A DNA stretch of 64,000 nt from an uncultured Myxococcales bacterium (lineage in GTDB: Bacteria > Myxococcota > Myxococcia > Myxococcales > Myxococcaceae), in assembly GCA_937980205.1 (NCBI GenBank), contig CALJKW010000016.1, forward strand, positions 248,001 through 312,000. The letters run 5' to 3'. The notes below the pieces were generated by a model. The model searched no databases. It was given only the letters and a program-made list of their open reading frames with translations, and was not told the DNA's origin. Numbering within the stretch: position 1 is the stretch's first letter; each line of letters begins with the position of its first letter. Positions 42,562-51,434 of this stretch are shown piece after piece. The translations under genes and the position numbers were made by a program.

Positions 42562-42966
42562 ATGCGCTCGTTCTTCCTCTCGGCAGTGGCTCTCGTCCTC
42601 GCGGCTTGCGGCTCGGCTGCCCCCGGCGGCAACTGCGACACCACGGGCTTCCTCTGCCACGACAACGTCACCGCGCTCGAGTGTCAGCTCGGCAAGTGGG
42701 TGGCGCTGCCGTGCCGCGGCCCCTCCGGCTGCAACCGCGAGGGCAACGTCATCAAGTGCGACATGAGCGGGAACATGGAGAACGATCCCTGCGCGACCTC
42801 GGCCGTCGGCAGCGGCCTGTGCACCAGCGACGGCAAGGCCACGCTCGAGTGCCGCAATGATCCGATGACGATGACCAACACGCTGAAGAAGACCAACACG
42901 TGCCGCACGTGCACCGTTCAGCGCAATACGACGACGATGAAGGACGAAGTCGTCTGCCAGCCGTAA
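42562..42966 (+). CDS. Small Cys-rich lipoprotein
   Basis: 134 residues. Signal peptide with lipobox LAAC, lipid Cys16. The mature part has many cysteines, among them CHDNVTALECQLGKWVALPC, CATSAV, CTSDGKATLEC and CRTCTVQ, in a pattern of two related halves (each with T-A-x-x-EC), suggesting small disulfide-bonded modules. No recognised family. Probably periplasmic or at the surface. Convergent with the hydrolase gene across a GGGATC repeat. Confidence 0.7.
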   Translation: MRSFFLSAVALVLAACGSAAPGGNCDTTGFLCHDNVTALECQLGKWVALPCRGPSGCNREGNVIKCDMSGNMENDPCATSAVGSGLCTSDGKATLECRNDPMTMTNTLKKTNTCRTCTVQRNTTTMKDEVVCQP

Positions 42967-42970
42967 CTGC

Positions 42971-42998
42971 CGGGATCGGGATCGCGATCGGGATCGGG
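42971..42998. repeat. GGGATC hexamer repeat
   Basis: About four tandem copies of GGGATC, one varied to GCGATC, between the convergent stops at 42966 and 43001. Confidence 0.7.
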
Positions 42999-43000
42999 TC

Positions 43001-43789
43001 TCAGCCTTGGACGGTTGAGACGAATTCGCCCAGCGCCTGATTGAACTCTTGTGGCGCCTCGACGTTCGCGAGGTGCCCCGCGCCGGGAATCACCACCAGC
43101 TTGGACTTCGGCATGAGGGCCTTCATCTCCTGCGCGCGCGCCGGCGGAGAGAGGGCGTCGTGCTCACCGACGACGATGAGCGCCGGGCCGCTGTAGCGCC
43201 CGAGGATCTCGCGGCTGTCGCTGCGCATCGCCATGCCGCGCGCCGCCGCTGCCGTCGCCTGGGGCTTCACCGACTTCATGATCGCCTCGATGCGCGCGCG
43301 GACGTAGGGCTTCGCGTCCTTCGCGAGCAGGTTGTTCAGCGCCTGGCTCGCGTAGCCCGCCATGCCGTTCTTCTCGACGTCCTTCGCCACCTGCTCGCGC
43401 TTCTCTTTGCCCGCCGCGTCGTCGGCGAGCGGGTGCGTGTCGGCCAGCACGAGCCCCTTCACGCGCGACGGGTCGATGCGCAACAGCGCCATCGCCGCGT
43501 AGCCGCCCATCGAGACACCGCCGACGATCACCGACTTCAGGCCCAGCGCGTCGAGCAGCTTCAGCGCGTCGGCCGCGAGGTCCTCCATCGTCGAGATGCC
43601 CGGCCGCAGGTCGCTGCCGCCGAAGCCGCGGTGATCGGGACAGATGACGCGCACGCCCGGCGGAGGGGCGTCGAGCTGCGGCCAGAAGCTCTCCGACGTG
43701 AAGGGGAACCCGTGCAGCAGCAGCACCGGCTCTCCCGAGCCGCCGGTGCGGTACGCGTACTGCGCTCCGTCGATCTTGACGTTCGGCAT
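43001..43789 (-). CDS. Alpha/beta hydrolase
   Basis: 262 residues. Oxyanion motif HGFPF, HRGFGGSD, nucleophile Ser93 in GGVSMGGYAAM, acid Asp in VVGEHDALSPP and catalytic His in IPGAGHLANVE, so the triad is complete. Cap region with helical charged sequence. Resembles 3-oxoadipate enol-lactonase or general esterases; the substrate cannot be told. ATG shares a base with the corA-like stop (TGATG), so it is translated with the transporter. Confidence 0.85.
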   Translation of the reverse strand: MPNVKIDGAQYAYRTGGSGEPVLLLHGFPFTSESFWPQLDAPPPGVRVICPDHRGFGGSDLRPGISTMEDLAADALKLLDALGLKSVIVGGVSMGGYAAMALLRIDPSRVKGLVLADTHPLADDAAGKEKREQVAKDVEKNGMAGYASQALNNLLAKDAKPYVRARIEAIMKSVKPQATAAAARGMAMRSDSREILGRYSGPALIVVGEHDALSPPARAQEMKALMPKSKLVVIPGAGHLANVEAPQEFNQALGEFVSTVQG

Positions 43790-44745
43790 CAGAACCACCC
43801 CTTGTGCTTGAACCACCACACCATCCCTAACGGGACGACGACCATCGACACGAGCATCGCGTCGAAGAAGACCGGCCCCGACAGCACGTCGAAGTTCTGC
43901 CCGAAGAAGCCGACCACGAACGACAGCGGCAGGAAGATCGTCGCGATGACGGTGAGCGCCTTGCTGACCTCGGCCGTGCGGTTCGCCTGCACCGAGAGGT
44001 AGGCCTCCATCGCGTTGCCGAGCAGGTCGCGGCACGCCTCGATCTGCTCGTAGAGCCGCACCAGGTGGTCGTAGACGTCGCGGAAGTACAGCGCCGTCTT
44101 CTCCGACACGTGGGGCACGCCGCGGCGGCTGAGCAGGCCCACCATGTCGCGCTGCGGAGAGAGCACCCGCCGCACCTCGACCAGCGCGCGCTTGAGCTCG
44201 AACATGCGCTTGAGCTGCTTCTGCACCGGGTTCTCGAAGATCGCCGTCTCGAGATCTTCGAGCTCGTCGGCGAACGCGTCGAGCACCGGGAAGTTCTCGT
44301 CGACCATCGCGTCGACGACGAGGTACGCGATGAAGTCGACGCCGCGGCCCATGGTCTCCTGCGGCTGCTGCAGCACGCGGTCGGCGACCTTGGCGACGGC
44401 CGGGTGCAACTTCTCGTGCACGGTGAGCACCCAGCTGTCGCCGAGGAACGTGTGCATCTCGTGCAGGTCGACCTTGCTCGGGTCCGTCGGGTGGCCCGGG
44501 CAGAAGCCCTGCACGACGAGGAACTCGTGGCCGGGGTAGTCCTCCAGCTTCGGCCGCTGATCCAGGTGCAGGCAGTCTTCGATGGCCAGCCGGTGCAGGC
44601 CGAAGCGCGCCCCGAGCCGGTCCATCGTGGCCTCGTCGGGCATGGCCACGTCGACCCACTTCGTGCCTGGGCCCTCGAGCAGCTCCTCGCCGCCCGTCAC
44701 GACCCCTCGTACGGGATCGAAAGCGCGCACGACCACGGTCGCCAT
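43789..44745 (-). CDS. CorA-family divalent cation transporter with GQN motif
   Basis: 318 residues from ATG 44743-44745. CorA architecture: cytoplasmic alpha/beta domain, long stalk helix (NPVQKQLKRMFELKRALVEVRR) and two C-terminal membrane helices. The selectivity signature at the end of TM1, normally GMN, reads GQN (282-284, in GFFGQNF). Related ZntB proteins have GIN, so ion choice may differ from Mg2+. The C-terminal KHKGWF is normal. A minus-strand TATCAG lies eight bases before the start. Cotranscribed with an alpha/beta hydrolase. Confidence 0.88.
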   Translation of the reverse strand: MATVVVRAFDPVRGVVTGGEELLEGPGTKWVDVAMPDEATMDRLGARFGLHRLAIEDCLHLDQRPKLEDYPGHEFLVVQGFCPGHPTDPSKVDLHEMHTFLGDSWVLTVHEKLHPAVAKVADRVLQQPQETMGRGVDFIAYLVVDAMVDENFPVLDAFADELEDLETAIFENPVQKQLKRMFELKRALVEVRRVLSPQRDMVGLLSRRGVPHVSEKTALYFRDVYDHLVRLYEQIEACRDLLGNAMEAYLSVQANRTAEVSKALTVIATIFLPLSFVVGFFGQNFDVLSGPVFFDAMLVSMVVVPLGMVWWFKHKGWF

Positions 44746-44796
44746 TCCTGATGCTGATAGCAACAAACGCAAGTGGCTGGCATCCAAGTCCGGCTG

Positions 44797-44802
44797 TAGA
44801 TT
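44797..44802 (+). promoter_or_regulatory. Probable -10 box, near-leaderless
   Basis: TAGATT, 11 bases before GTG 44814. It supports that GTG over the earlier in-frame ATG at 44751, which lies upstream of the box. Confidence 0.4.
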
Positions 44803-44813
44803 GCGCCGCTCGA

Positions 44814-45914
44814 GTGGAGCACGTGTTGCCAGCGCGCCTCGGTGCGCTTTTGGAGTTGGAGCCCGACGCTGCGCTCGCTGAACGCATGCGCCGGGTTCAC
44901 GAGGCGGCTGCGCGCGCGATCGACCGCCTGCAGGATCTCGACCTGCTCAAGTACGACGACGTCCCCATCGACGGCAGCGCCGACCTGTCGCTGTGGGAAG
45001 AGGTCGCCCCGCACCTCTCCGCGACGCTCACCGAGGTCAACACGCTGCTCAACGAGATCCGCACGCACTTCCCGTTCGGAGAGCTCTACACCGACCGCAA
45101 GCACGCCTACGTCGACGAGGTCATTCAGGCCGCCGCCGCGAAGCTGCAGGCCGAGGTCGCCGAGCTCGGCCAGCGCGTGCGAGACCCTTCCGTCGTCGCC
45201 GATCGCTGGGCGCTCATCGCCGAGCTCCAGGTCTTCCGAACCGGGTTTCGCGAGACCATCGGCTCGATGGTGTTCGACTCGGCCTCCGTGCTCGACGAGG
45301 TCAAGCGCCAGGAGGTCGAGCCCGGCTACGAAGACGCGCTCAAGATGGCGCTGTCGGTGCGCTCGACCTCGACCGACCTCCGGCGCCTGATGCGCGCGCG
45401 CCTGCAGAAGGTCGCCGACGCCGAGCCCGAGGACGTCGAGTGGAACGCGCAGCAGCTCGAGAAGGAGCTCGACTCGTTCGGCCGCACGCCCGCGTGGCGC
45501 GCCATTCGCGCGCAGGACAAGAAGCAGATCCTCGAGTTCCGCGGCCGCTTGAAGGAGATCAACCGGCCCGGCGTGAAGAAGACCGAGCTCGCCGTGCTGC
45601 TCGAGCCGTTCGTCGAGTTCGTCGACGGGTTCGCCTCGGTGAACCAGCGCGAGATCCTGCTGGTGCACGACCGCGAGGTCTCGGCGCAGATCGGCGTGCA
45701 GCTCGAGACCGTCATGTCGCTCGCCTCGACGAGCCCCGACGAGTCGCTCGCCGCGTTCCAGGAAGCGCTCGGCTCGGCCGTCACGCTCTACGGCCGCAGC
45801 CCCGAGCTCGACAGCTTCATCCGCAAGACGCGCAAGTCGCCGCCCGCCGCCGCCGAGGTCGGCATCACGGCGGAGATCTTCACCGGCCTGCTCGCCAACC
45901 TGCAGCTGTACTGA
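44814..45914 (+). CDS. Hypothetical helical protein
   Basis: 366 residues from GTG 44814. Almost entirely helical and charged: MRRVHEAAARAIDRLQDLDLL, YVDEVIQAAAAKLQAEVAEL, DALKMALSVRSTSTDLRRLM and later helices suggest long coiled coils. No signal peptide, membrane segment or known motif. Its stop is immediately followed by the ATG of the HAD phosphatase, which in turn overlaps the methyltransferase, so the three form one operon. Not recognised. Confidence 0.75.
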   Translation: MEHVLPARLGALLELEPDAALAERMRRVHEAAARAIDRLQDLDLLKYDDVPIDGSADLSLWEEVAPHLSATLTEVNTLLNEIRTHFPFGELYTDRKHAYVDEVIQAAAAKLQAEVAELGQRVRDPSVVADRWALIAELQVFRTGFRETIGSMVFDSASVLDEVKRQEVEPGYEDALKMALSVRSTSTDLRRLMRARLQKVADAEPEDVEWNAQQLEKELDSFGRTPAWRAIRAQDKKQILEFRGRLKEINRPGVKKTELAVLLEPFVEFVDGFASVNQREILLVHDREVSAQIGVQLETVMSLASTSPDESLAAFQEALGSAVTLYGRSPELDSFIRKTRKSPPAAAEVGITAEIFTGLLANLQLY

Positions 45915-46673
45915 ATGGAGCCGCTGGCCAAAGCCGACCTGCGCGGCGTCGAGGCGGTCTTCTCGGACGTCGACGGCACGCTCACCAGCGCCGGGCGCCT
46001 CAAGTCGTCGACGCTCGCCGCCATCGAGGCCCTCGTGGCGGGCGGAGTTCGCGTCGTGCTCGTCAGCGGCCGCCCCGCCGGCTGGGGAGAGGCCTGGGCC
46101 CGCGAGCTGCCGGTCAACGGCGTCATCGTCGAGAACGGCGGGCTGTACTTCGTCTGGCGCCGCTCGCGGCTGCACCGCGTGTACGCCGAGAGCGACCCAG
46201 AGCGGCACCGGAACCGCCGCGCCCTGCAGAAGCACGTGGCCGCGGCGCTGAAGCACGTGCGCGGCGCCCGGCTCTCGTCGGACAGCGCGTACACCGAGGT
46301 CGACCTCGCCATCGACTACGCAGAGGACGCCGCGCTCGGCGAGGCCGCCGCCATCGAGCTCGAGAGGTTCCTGCACGCCCGCGGAGTCAACGCCGTGCGC
46401 AGCTCGGTGCACGTCAACTGCTGGCTCGGAGACTTCGACAAGGCCAAGGCCGTGCGCCGCTTCGTGAAGACCGAGTGGAAGAAGACGCGCGGGCGGTGGG
46501 TGTACGTCGGCGACTCGCTCAACGACGCGCCGATGTTCGCTTCGTTCGAGCTTTCGGTCGGCGTCGCGAACGTGCGAGACGTCGAGGACGTGATCGAGAC
46601 GAAGCCGAGGTACGTGACGCGGGCGAGGGAAGGGCGGGGCTTCGAGGAGCTCGCCGAGGCGATCCTGCGATGA
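45915..46673 (+). CDS. HAD-superfamily phosphatase, Cof/phosphoglycolate type
   Basis: 252 residues. HAD motif I SDVDGT with Asp18 and Asp20, motif II VLVSGRP, motif III Lys in FDKAKAVRRF and motif IV VYVGDSLNDAPM. The cap between motifs II and III is of the C2 type seen in Cof-like and archaeal phosphoglycolate phosphatases. The substrate is unknown. ATG directly abuts the upstream stop; the stop overlaps the methyltransferase start (ATGA). Confidence 0.87.
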   Translation: MEPLAKADLRGVEAVFSDVDGTLTSAGRLKSSTLAAIEALVAGGVRVVLVSGRPAGWGEAWARELPVNGVIVENGGLYFVWRRSRLHRVYAESDPERHRNRRALQKHVAAALKHVRGARLSSDSAYTEVDLAIDYAEDAALGEAAAIELERFLHARGVNAVRSSVHVNCWLGDFDKAKAVRRFVKTEWKKTRGRWVYVGDSLNDAPMFASFELSVGVANVRDVEDVIETKPRYVTRAREGRGFEELAEAILR

Positions 46674-47857
46674 CGCTCGCGCGCGTCGAGCTCAAGGCCG
46701 GCCTGGCGCGGCACCTGCGCGCCGGCCACCCGTGGGTGTTCAAGAAGGCGATCGCGCACGCTCCGAAGCTGCCGCCGGGCGCCGTGGTCGATCTCGTCGA
46801 GGGCGGCCGCTTCGCCGCGCGCGGGTATTGGGATCCGCTCTCTCCGATCGCCGTGCGCGTGCTCACCCGCGACGAGCGCGAGGCGATCGACGCCGACTTC
46901 TTCAAGCGCCGCATCGCCGAGTGTCACGCGCACCGGCTCAGGCTCATCGATCTCGACGGCACCGACGCCTTCCGCCTCGTGCACGGCGAGAGCGACGGGC
47001 TGCCCGGGGTGGTCATCGATCTCTACGCCGGCGTCGCGGTGCTGAAGCTCTACTCGGCGGGCCTCACGCCGTACCGCCCGATGCTGCTCGAGGCGCTGAA
47101 GCCCTTCGTCACGAGCGTGATCGGCCGCGACGAGGTCGGGCGCGACGACGGCGAGGGAGACGAAGGTCCGGGCGCCGGCCGCGTGCTGTTCGGCCCGAAG
47201 CCCCCCGACCTCGTCACCATCAGCGAGCGCCACGCGAAGTTCAAGGTCGACCTCTACCGCGGGCAGAAGACCGGCTTCTTCCTCGACCAGCGCGAGAACC
47301 GCTTCCTGGTGCGGCGCCTGTCGAAGGGCCAGGAGGTGCTCAACTGCTTCTGCTTCACCGGCGGCTTCTCGGTGAACGCCGCGCTCGGCGGCGCGACGAA
47401 GGTGTTCTCGGTCGATCAGGACGCAGACGCCGTGGCGCTCGCGCGCGAGAACTTCACCGTCAACGGCCTCGACGCCGCCGCGCACGACTTCCTCGCCGCC
47501 GACGTGTTCGAGCTGCTCTCGTCGTTCAAGGACGAGGGCAAGACCTTCGACATCGTGATCCTCGACCCGCCGGCGTTCGCGAAGAGCCAGAAGGCCGTCG
47601 ACGCCGCGCTCGCGGGCTACGCGTCGCTGAACCGCCAGGCGCTCGCGGTGCTCAAGCCGGGCGGGCTGCTGATCACCGCGAGCTGCTCGGCGCGCGTCTC
47701 CGCGGAGCAGTTCCTCGACGCGGTGAAGGAGGCCGGCTTCAAGGCCGACGTCGATCTCACGCTCGTCGAAGAGCGCTACCAGCCGCCGGATCACCCGATC
47801 CGCATGCAGTTCCGCGAGGGCCGGTACCTGAAGTTCCTGGTGCTCAAGGCGGGCTAG
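46670..47857 (+). CDS. RlmI-like 23S rRNA methyltransferase
   Basis: 395 residues. N-terminal PUA domain (LKAGLARHLRAGHPWVF), a middle domain with FRLVHGESDGLPGVVID, then a class I SAM fold: LNCFCFTGGFSVNAA, FSVDQDADAVALAREN and catalytic motif DPPAFAKSQ, with Cys in ITASCSARV. This layout matches RlmI, which makes m5C1962 in 23S rRNA. Cytosolic. Third gene of the operon starting at 44814. Confidence 0.88.
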   Translation: MTLARVELKAGLARHLRAGHPWVFKKAIAHAPKLPPGAVVDLVEGGRFAARGYWDPLSPIAVRVLTRDEREAIDADFFKRRIAECHAHRLRLIDLDGTDAFRLVHGESDGLPGVVIDLYAGVAVLKLYSAGLTPYRPMLLEALKPFVTSVIGRDEVGRDDGEGDEGPGAGRVLFGPKPPDLVTISERHAKFKVDLYRGQKTGFFLDQRENRFLVRRLSKGQEVLNCFCFTGGFSVNAALGGATKVFSVDQDADAVALARENFTVNGLDAAAHDFLAADVFELLSSFKDEGKTFDIVILDPPAFAKSQKAVDAALAGYASLNRQALAVLKPGGLLITASCSARVSAEQFLDAVKEAGFKADVDLTLVEERYQPPDHPIRMQFREGRYLKFLVLKAG

Positions 47858-47929
47858 CGAAGTCGTTGCCGTTCACGTGCCTGGCTCTTTTTGCACTCGC
47901 CGCTCGGGCGGAGTGTTCAAGCGGGTGTC

Positions 47930-48538
47930 ATGAGACGCCTGCTCCTCGCCCTCGCCGTCACGCTCGCCGCCTGCAACGCCGGTCAGCCGCGCACGTACCG
48001 CGTGGCGATCGACACGGCTCCGCTGAACGTCACCGACTCGACGTGCTTCAAGAACGGCACGGTGCCCACGTACCCCGAGACCACCTCGAACCTCTTCGCC
48101 GAGCAGCAGTGGGTCGTCTGGGACGGAGTCCTGGGCGACGGCACGCAGGTGCAGTACCTCGACTTCGGCCAGCAGTCGTACAAGCTCGGCAACTCGCCCG
48201 CCGTCGCGTTCGACGAGCTGGTGCGCTCGTTCTCGCAGACCAACCCCGGCGTCTTTCAGGGCCAGCGGCAGGTCAGCAAGGTGACCCCGAACAACGGCGG
48301 CACGTACGTGCAGACGGCGACCGGCGTCATCACGGTGAACTTCTCCGACCTCGGCCCCTCGCCCAGCGGCAGCATCGTCGTCGAGTCGCGCTACCAGTGC
48401 ACGCCGGTGGCGCCGGGCGTGTGCCCGCTCGAGATCGACGTGAACGACCCGAAGAGCTGCAAGATCGCCATTCCGTTCAGCGCGCGCCGCATCGAGACGT
48501 CGCGCATTGCGACGTACGAGGAAGACGCCAAGAATTGA
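47930..48538 (+). CDS. Hypothetical lipoprotein
   Basis: 202 residues. Signal peptide with lipobox LAAC, lipid Cys15. The mature part looks like a beta-rich globular domain (YRVAIDTAPLNVTDSTCFKN, QQWVVWDGVLGDGTQVQYLD, GSIVVESRYQCTP) with four cysteines. No recognised domain. The reading frame is followed within five bases by the hydrolase-like gene, so they may be cotranscribed. Confidence 0.72.
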   Translation: MRRLLLALAVTLAACNAGQPRTYRVAIDTAPLNVTDSTCFKNGTVPTYPETTSNLFAEQQWVVWDGVLGDGTQVQYLDFGQQSYKLGNSPAVAFDELVRSFSQTNPGVFQGQRQVSKVTPNNGGTYVQTATGVITVNFSDLGPSPSGSIVVESRYQCTPVAPGVCPLEIDVNDPKSCKIAIPFSARRIETSRIATYEEDAKN

Positions 48539-48542
48539 GTCC

Positions 48543-49133
48543 TTGGTCGGCCAAGGACAGTTCCTCGAGCGCCCCACGCTCATCCCCGTCGGCCCTCACG
48601 TGATGGAGGGCCTCGCCCACCGCGGCAAGCGGCGCCCGCTGCTGCTGGTGTTGTCTCCGCTGCCCGACGAAGGCGGCGGCATGGATCACGTCGTCGGCGC
48701 CGAGCTCTCGTGGGCCGCGGCCCGCGCGGGCTTTCCCACGCTGCGGTTCAACTGGCGCGGCGTGGGCGGCTCGCAGGGCAAACGTGGCTCGCCCGCCTCC
48801 CTCGTCGAAGACGCCCGCGCCGCGCTCGAGGTCGCTCGCGACAACGCCGGAGGAGGCGCGGTCTTCATCGCCAGCATCGGCGGCAGCGGGAAGGTCGCGA
48901 TGTCCTTGAGGGGTGACGCCGCTGGCGTCTGCCTCGTCAGCCCGACAGATATAGAGGAGTGGGTGGATGACGTGTGGGTCGTGGTCGCACAAGCGGACTT
49001 GTCATCGCGGTTGCAGGTGGCCACAGGACGACTGCACGTGATCCCCTCCAGTGACCGGACTTTTCAGAGGAACCTGCCACTGGTCGGTAAGGCCGTCGTC
49101 GAGTGCTTGAACGTGGCGGAAACACTAGAATGA
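48543..49133 (+). CDS. Alpha/beta-hydrolase-fold protein, possibly degenerate
   Basis: 196 residues from TTG 48543; TTG 48507 is an alternative overlapping the previous gene. The fold is like the YuxL/CocE-type small hydrolases (PLPDEGGGMDHVVGAELSWAA, FPTLRFNWRGVGGSQG, and the elbow FIASIGGSG). The Ser of ASIGG sits at the nucleophile position, but the usual late catalytic His (GADHFF) is replaced by PSSDRTFQRN. It may be a non-catalytic or altered enzyme. Confidence 0.65.
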   Translation: MVGQGQFLERPTLIPVGPHVMEGLAHRGKRRPLLLVLSPLPDEGGGMDHVVGAELSWAAARAGFPTLRFNWRGVGGSQGKRGSPASLVEDARAALEVARDNAGGGAVFIASIGGSGKVAMSLRGDAAGVCLVSPTDIEEWVDDVWVVVAQADLSSRLQVATGRLHVIPSSDRTFQRNLPLVGKAVVECLNVAETLE

Positions 49134-49180
49134 CGGCGACGGAACACTTCTTAAAACCCAATCGTTTTCCCGATCGTACG

Positions 49181-49186
49181 TTAGGC
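49181..49186 (+). promoter_or_regulatory. Probable -10 box of the subtilase gene
   Basis: TTAGGC, followed by a ~15-base leader carrying ribosome site GAAGGG at 49197-49202 and ATG 49209. In contrast to many neighbours, this gene has a normal leader. Confidence 0.4.
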
Positions 49187-49208
49187 AGTCACAAGAGAAG
49201 GGACACGT

Positions 49209-51170
49209 ATGCGCAAAGTTCTTCTGGCCGCGGTGTTCGCTGTGGCTGCCTGTTCGAGCGAGAGGGAAGCCGAGGTCGTTCTGCACGACGAGGCGTCGCC
49301 TCACTCGAGCTCGCTCGACTCGTTCGACGACATCAGCGCCCACGACCCCGACGACATCGTCGTCGACTTCCGTGACGGGCTGTCGAAGGAGCAGATCGAC
49401 GCGTACGAGAAGGAGTGGGGCATCGACCTCGAGTACTACGACTCGGCAGTAGGCCCCGAGAGCGGCATCACCGTCGCGCACGTCGACGCCGAGCGGCAGC
49501 AAGAGGTGCTCGAGCTCATCCGCCAGAACCCGGACGTCGAGGCCGCCGAGCCCGACATGGTCTTCCGCATCCCGGACACCGAGGCCGCCGACGAGGCGCT
49601 CCCGGTGGCGGCGCCCGAGGTGAAGAAGGGCAACGGCTTCATCCCCAACGATCCCGACTGGGGCAAGCAGTGGAACATGCCGATGATCAACATGCCGAAG
49701 GCGTGGGAGATCACGAAGGGCAAGGGCGTCGTCGTCGCCGTGCTCGACACCGGCATCGCGTATGAGGACTACGACGGCTTCAAGCAGGTGCCCGACCTGA
49801 AGGGCGCGAAGTTCGCGAAGGGCTGGGACTTCGTGAACAACGACGAGCACGCGAACGACGACCACGGCCACGGCACGCACGTCGCCGGCACGATCGCGCA
49901 GGTCACCAACAACAAAGAGGGCGTTGCGGGCGTCGCGTTCGAGGCGACCCTGATGCCGGTGAAGGTGCTCAACCACTTCGGCTCCGGCTCGACCGCGGCG
50001 ATCTCCGACGCGATTCGCTGGGCGGCCGACCACGGCGCGAACGTCATCAACATGTCGCTCGGCGGCGGTGGCCGCTCGGCGGTGATGGAGAACGCCGTCG
50101 CGTACGCGCGCAAGAAGGGCGTCGTCGTCGTGTGCGCGGCGGGCAACGGCGGCCGCGGCGTCGTCGAGTTCCCGGCGGCGTACCCGGCGAGCGTCGCGGT
50201 GAGCGCGGTGGGCCCGACGGGCGCGCTGGCTCCGTACTCGTCGTACGGCAAGGAGCTCGACATCGCGGCGCCCGGCGGCGACAAGAGCCGCGGCGTCGAG
50301 TACGGCATTCTGCAGAACACGATCGACGCGCGCGACAACGCGAAGTCGATCTACGCGTACTTCAACGGCACCTCGATGGCGACGCCGCACGTCGCGGGTG
50401 TGGCGGCGCTGCTGATCGCGGCGGGGGCGAAGACTCCCGACCAGGTCGAGAAGGCGCTGTTCGCTTCGGCGAAGGCCGCGCCCGGCGCCACCGGGTGGAG
50501 CGAGAAGTTCGGCCACGGCATCGTCGACGCGGAGGCCGCGCTCAAGGCGGTGAAGAAGGTCGACGCCGAGGGCCGCCTCATCGCCGACGCCGTCGCGCCG
50601 GCGGCGCGCGCGTCCGAGCCGACCTCCTACGAGGTGATCGAGCCGCTCGGCACGGGCTTCTTCGACATCGACTGGAAGCCGTTCATGTGGGCCGCGGGCC
50701 TGCTCGCGTTCGTGCTGCTGACGCTGGGCAAGAAAGAGCGCCCCGGCTACCTCAACATCCTCTTCAAGCCCGGCTTCGCGCTGCCGCTCGTGTTGACCAC
50801 GGTCGGCGTGTTCTTCGCGCGCTGGCTGGGCGACCCCTCTTCGGCGACGGTGCAGTCGCTGGTGCTGCCGATCCCCGACTGGCTGCAGAAGATCATCTTC
50901 GGGCGCGGCACGCTCGCGAACCCGATCATCTACAGCGCGGCGATTCCGCTCGTGGCGTCGTTCTTCGCCATCAAGTGGAAGAACCTGCGGCCGGTGATCG
51001 GCGGCCTGTCGATCGGCTTCGCCGGCATCCTCGGGTACACGATCTGGGCGAAGGCTCCGGCGCTCGCGTGGCTGCCGTTCACCTTCCTCGCGATCCCCTG
51101 GCTCGCGGCCAACGTGCTCGTCTGCCTCTTCATCGCCCGCGCGATGCTGAAGCGAGAGAAGACCGCGTGA
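49209..51170 (+). CDS. Subtilisin-like S8 protease with C-terminal polytopic membrane domain
   Basis: 653 residues. Lipobox VAAC after a short signal (lipid Cys15). A propeptide-like region about 45-120 is followed by the peptidase: Asp180 in VLDTG, His221 in HGHGTHVAG, and Ser389 in NGTSMATPHVAG, all intact. After residue 485 come about six hydrophobic helices (MWAAGLLAFVLLTLG, ALPLVLTTVGVFFARWLG, FTFLAIPWLAANVLVCLFIA). Secreted subtilases normally lack such a tail, so the catalytic domain is probably held at the membrane face. The stop overlaps the small downstream gene. Confidence 0.9.
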   Translation: MRKVLLAAVFAVAACSSEREAEVVLHDEASPHSSSLDSFDDISAHDPDDIVVDFRDGLSKEQIDAYEKEWGIDLEYYDSAVGPESGITVAHVDAERQQEVLELIRQNPDVEAAEPDMVFRIPDTEAADEALPVAAPEVKKGNGFIPNDPDWGKQWNMPMINMPKAWEITKGKGVVVAVLDTGIAYEDYDGFKQVPDLKGAKFAKGWDFVNNDEHANDDHGHGTHVAGTIAQVTNNKEGVAGVAFEATLMPVKVLNHFGSGSTAAISDAIRWAADHGANVINMSLGGGGRSAVMENAVAYARKKGVVVVCAAGNGGRGVVEFPAAYPASVAVSAVGPTGALAPYSSYGKELDIAAPGGDKSRGVEYGILQNTIDARDNAKSIYAYFNGTSMATPHVAGVAALLIAAGAKTPDQVEKALFASAKAAPGATGWSEKFGHGIVDAEAALKAVKKVDAEGRLIADAVAPAARASEPTSYEVIEPLGTGFFDIDWKPFMWAAGLLAFVLLTLGKKERPGYLNILFKPGFALPLVLTTVGVFFARWLGDPSSATVQSLVLPIPDWLQKIIFGRGTLANPIIYSAAIPLVASFFAIKWKNLRPVIGGLSIGFAGILGYTIWAKAPALAWLPFTFLAIPWLAANVLVCLFIARAMLKREKTA

Positions 51171-51382
51171 AGATCACCGGGCAGGTGAAGTTCCGCGACG
51201 TCGAGACCGGCGTCTGGACGCTCGTCGCGGACGACGGCACCACGTACCTGCTCGACGGCGGGGACCGGAAGATCAAGAAGGACGGTTCCCGCATCGAGGC
51301 CGACGGCACCGTCGACAACGACTCGCTCGGCATCGCCATGGTCGGGCCGCGGTTCGTCGTGAAGAGCTACAAGTTCATCTGA
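51167..51382 (+). CDS. Small DUF5818-like beta protein
   Basis: 71 residues, GTG start overlapping the subtilase stop (GTGA). Starts MKITGQVKFRDVETGVWTLV, then DDGTTYLLDGG and ends VVKSYKFI. Its short beta strands (G-x-V-x-x-x-D-x-x-x-G-x-W-x-L-x-x-DDG) resemble the DUF5818 fold, which has no known role. No signal peptide. Coupled translation with the subtilase suggests it may bind or regulate it; that is inference. Confidence 0.7.
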   Translation: MKITGQVKFRDVETGVWTLVADDGTTYLLDGGDRKIKKDGSRIEADGTVDNDSLGIAMVGPRFVVKSYKFI

Positions 51383-51434
51383 ATGTGACGGGCCACCGCT
51401 GCCCACGTTCGCCGAAGCGCCCGCGGCCCGCTGA

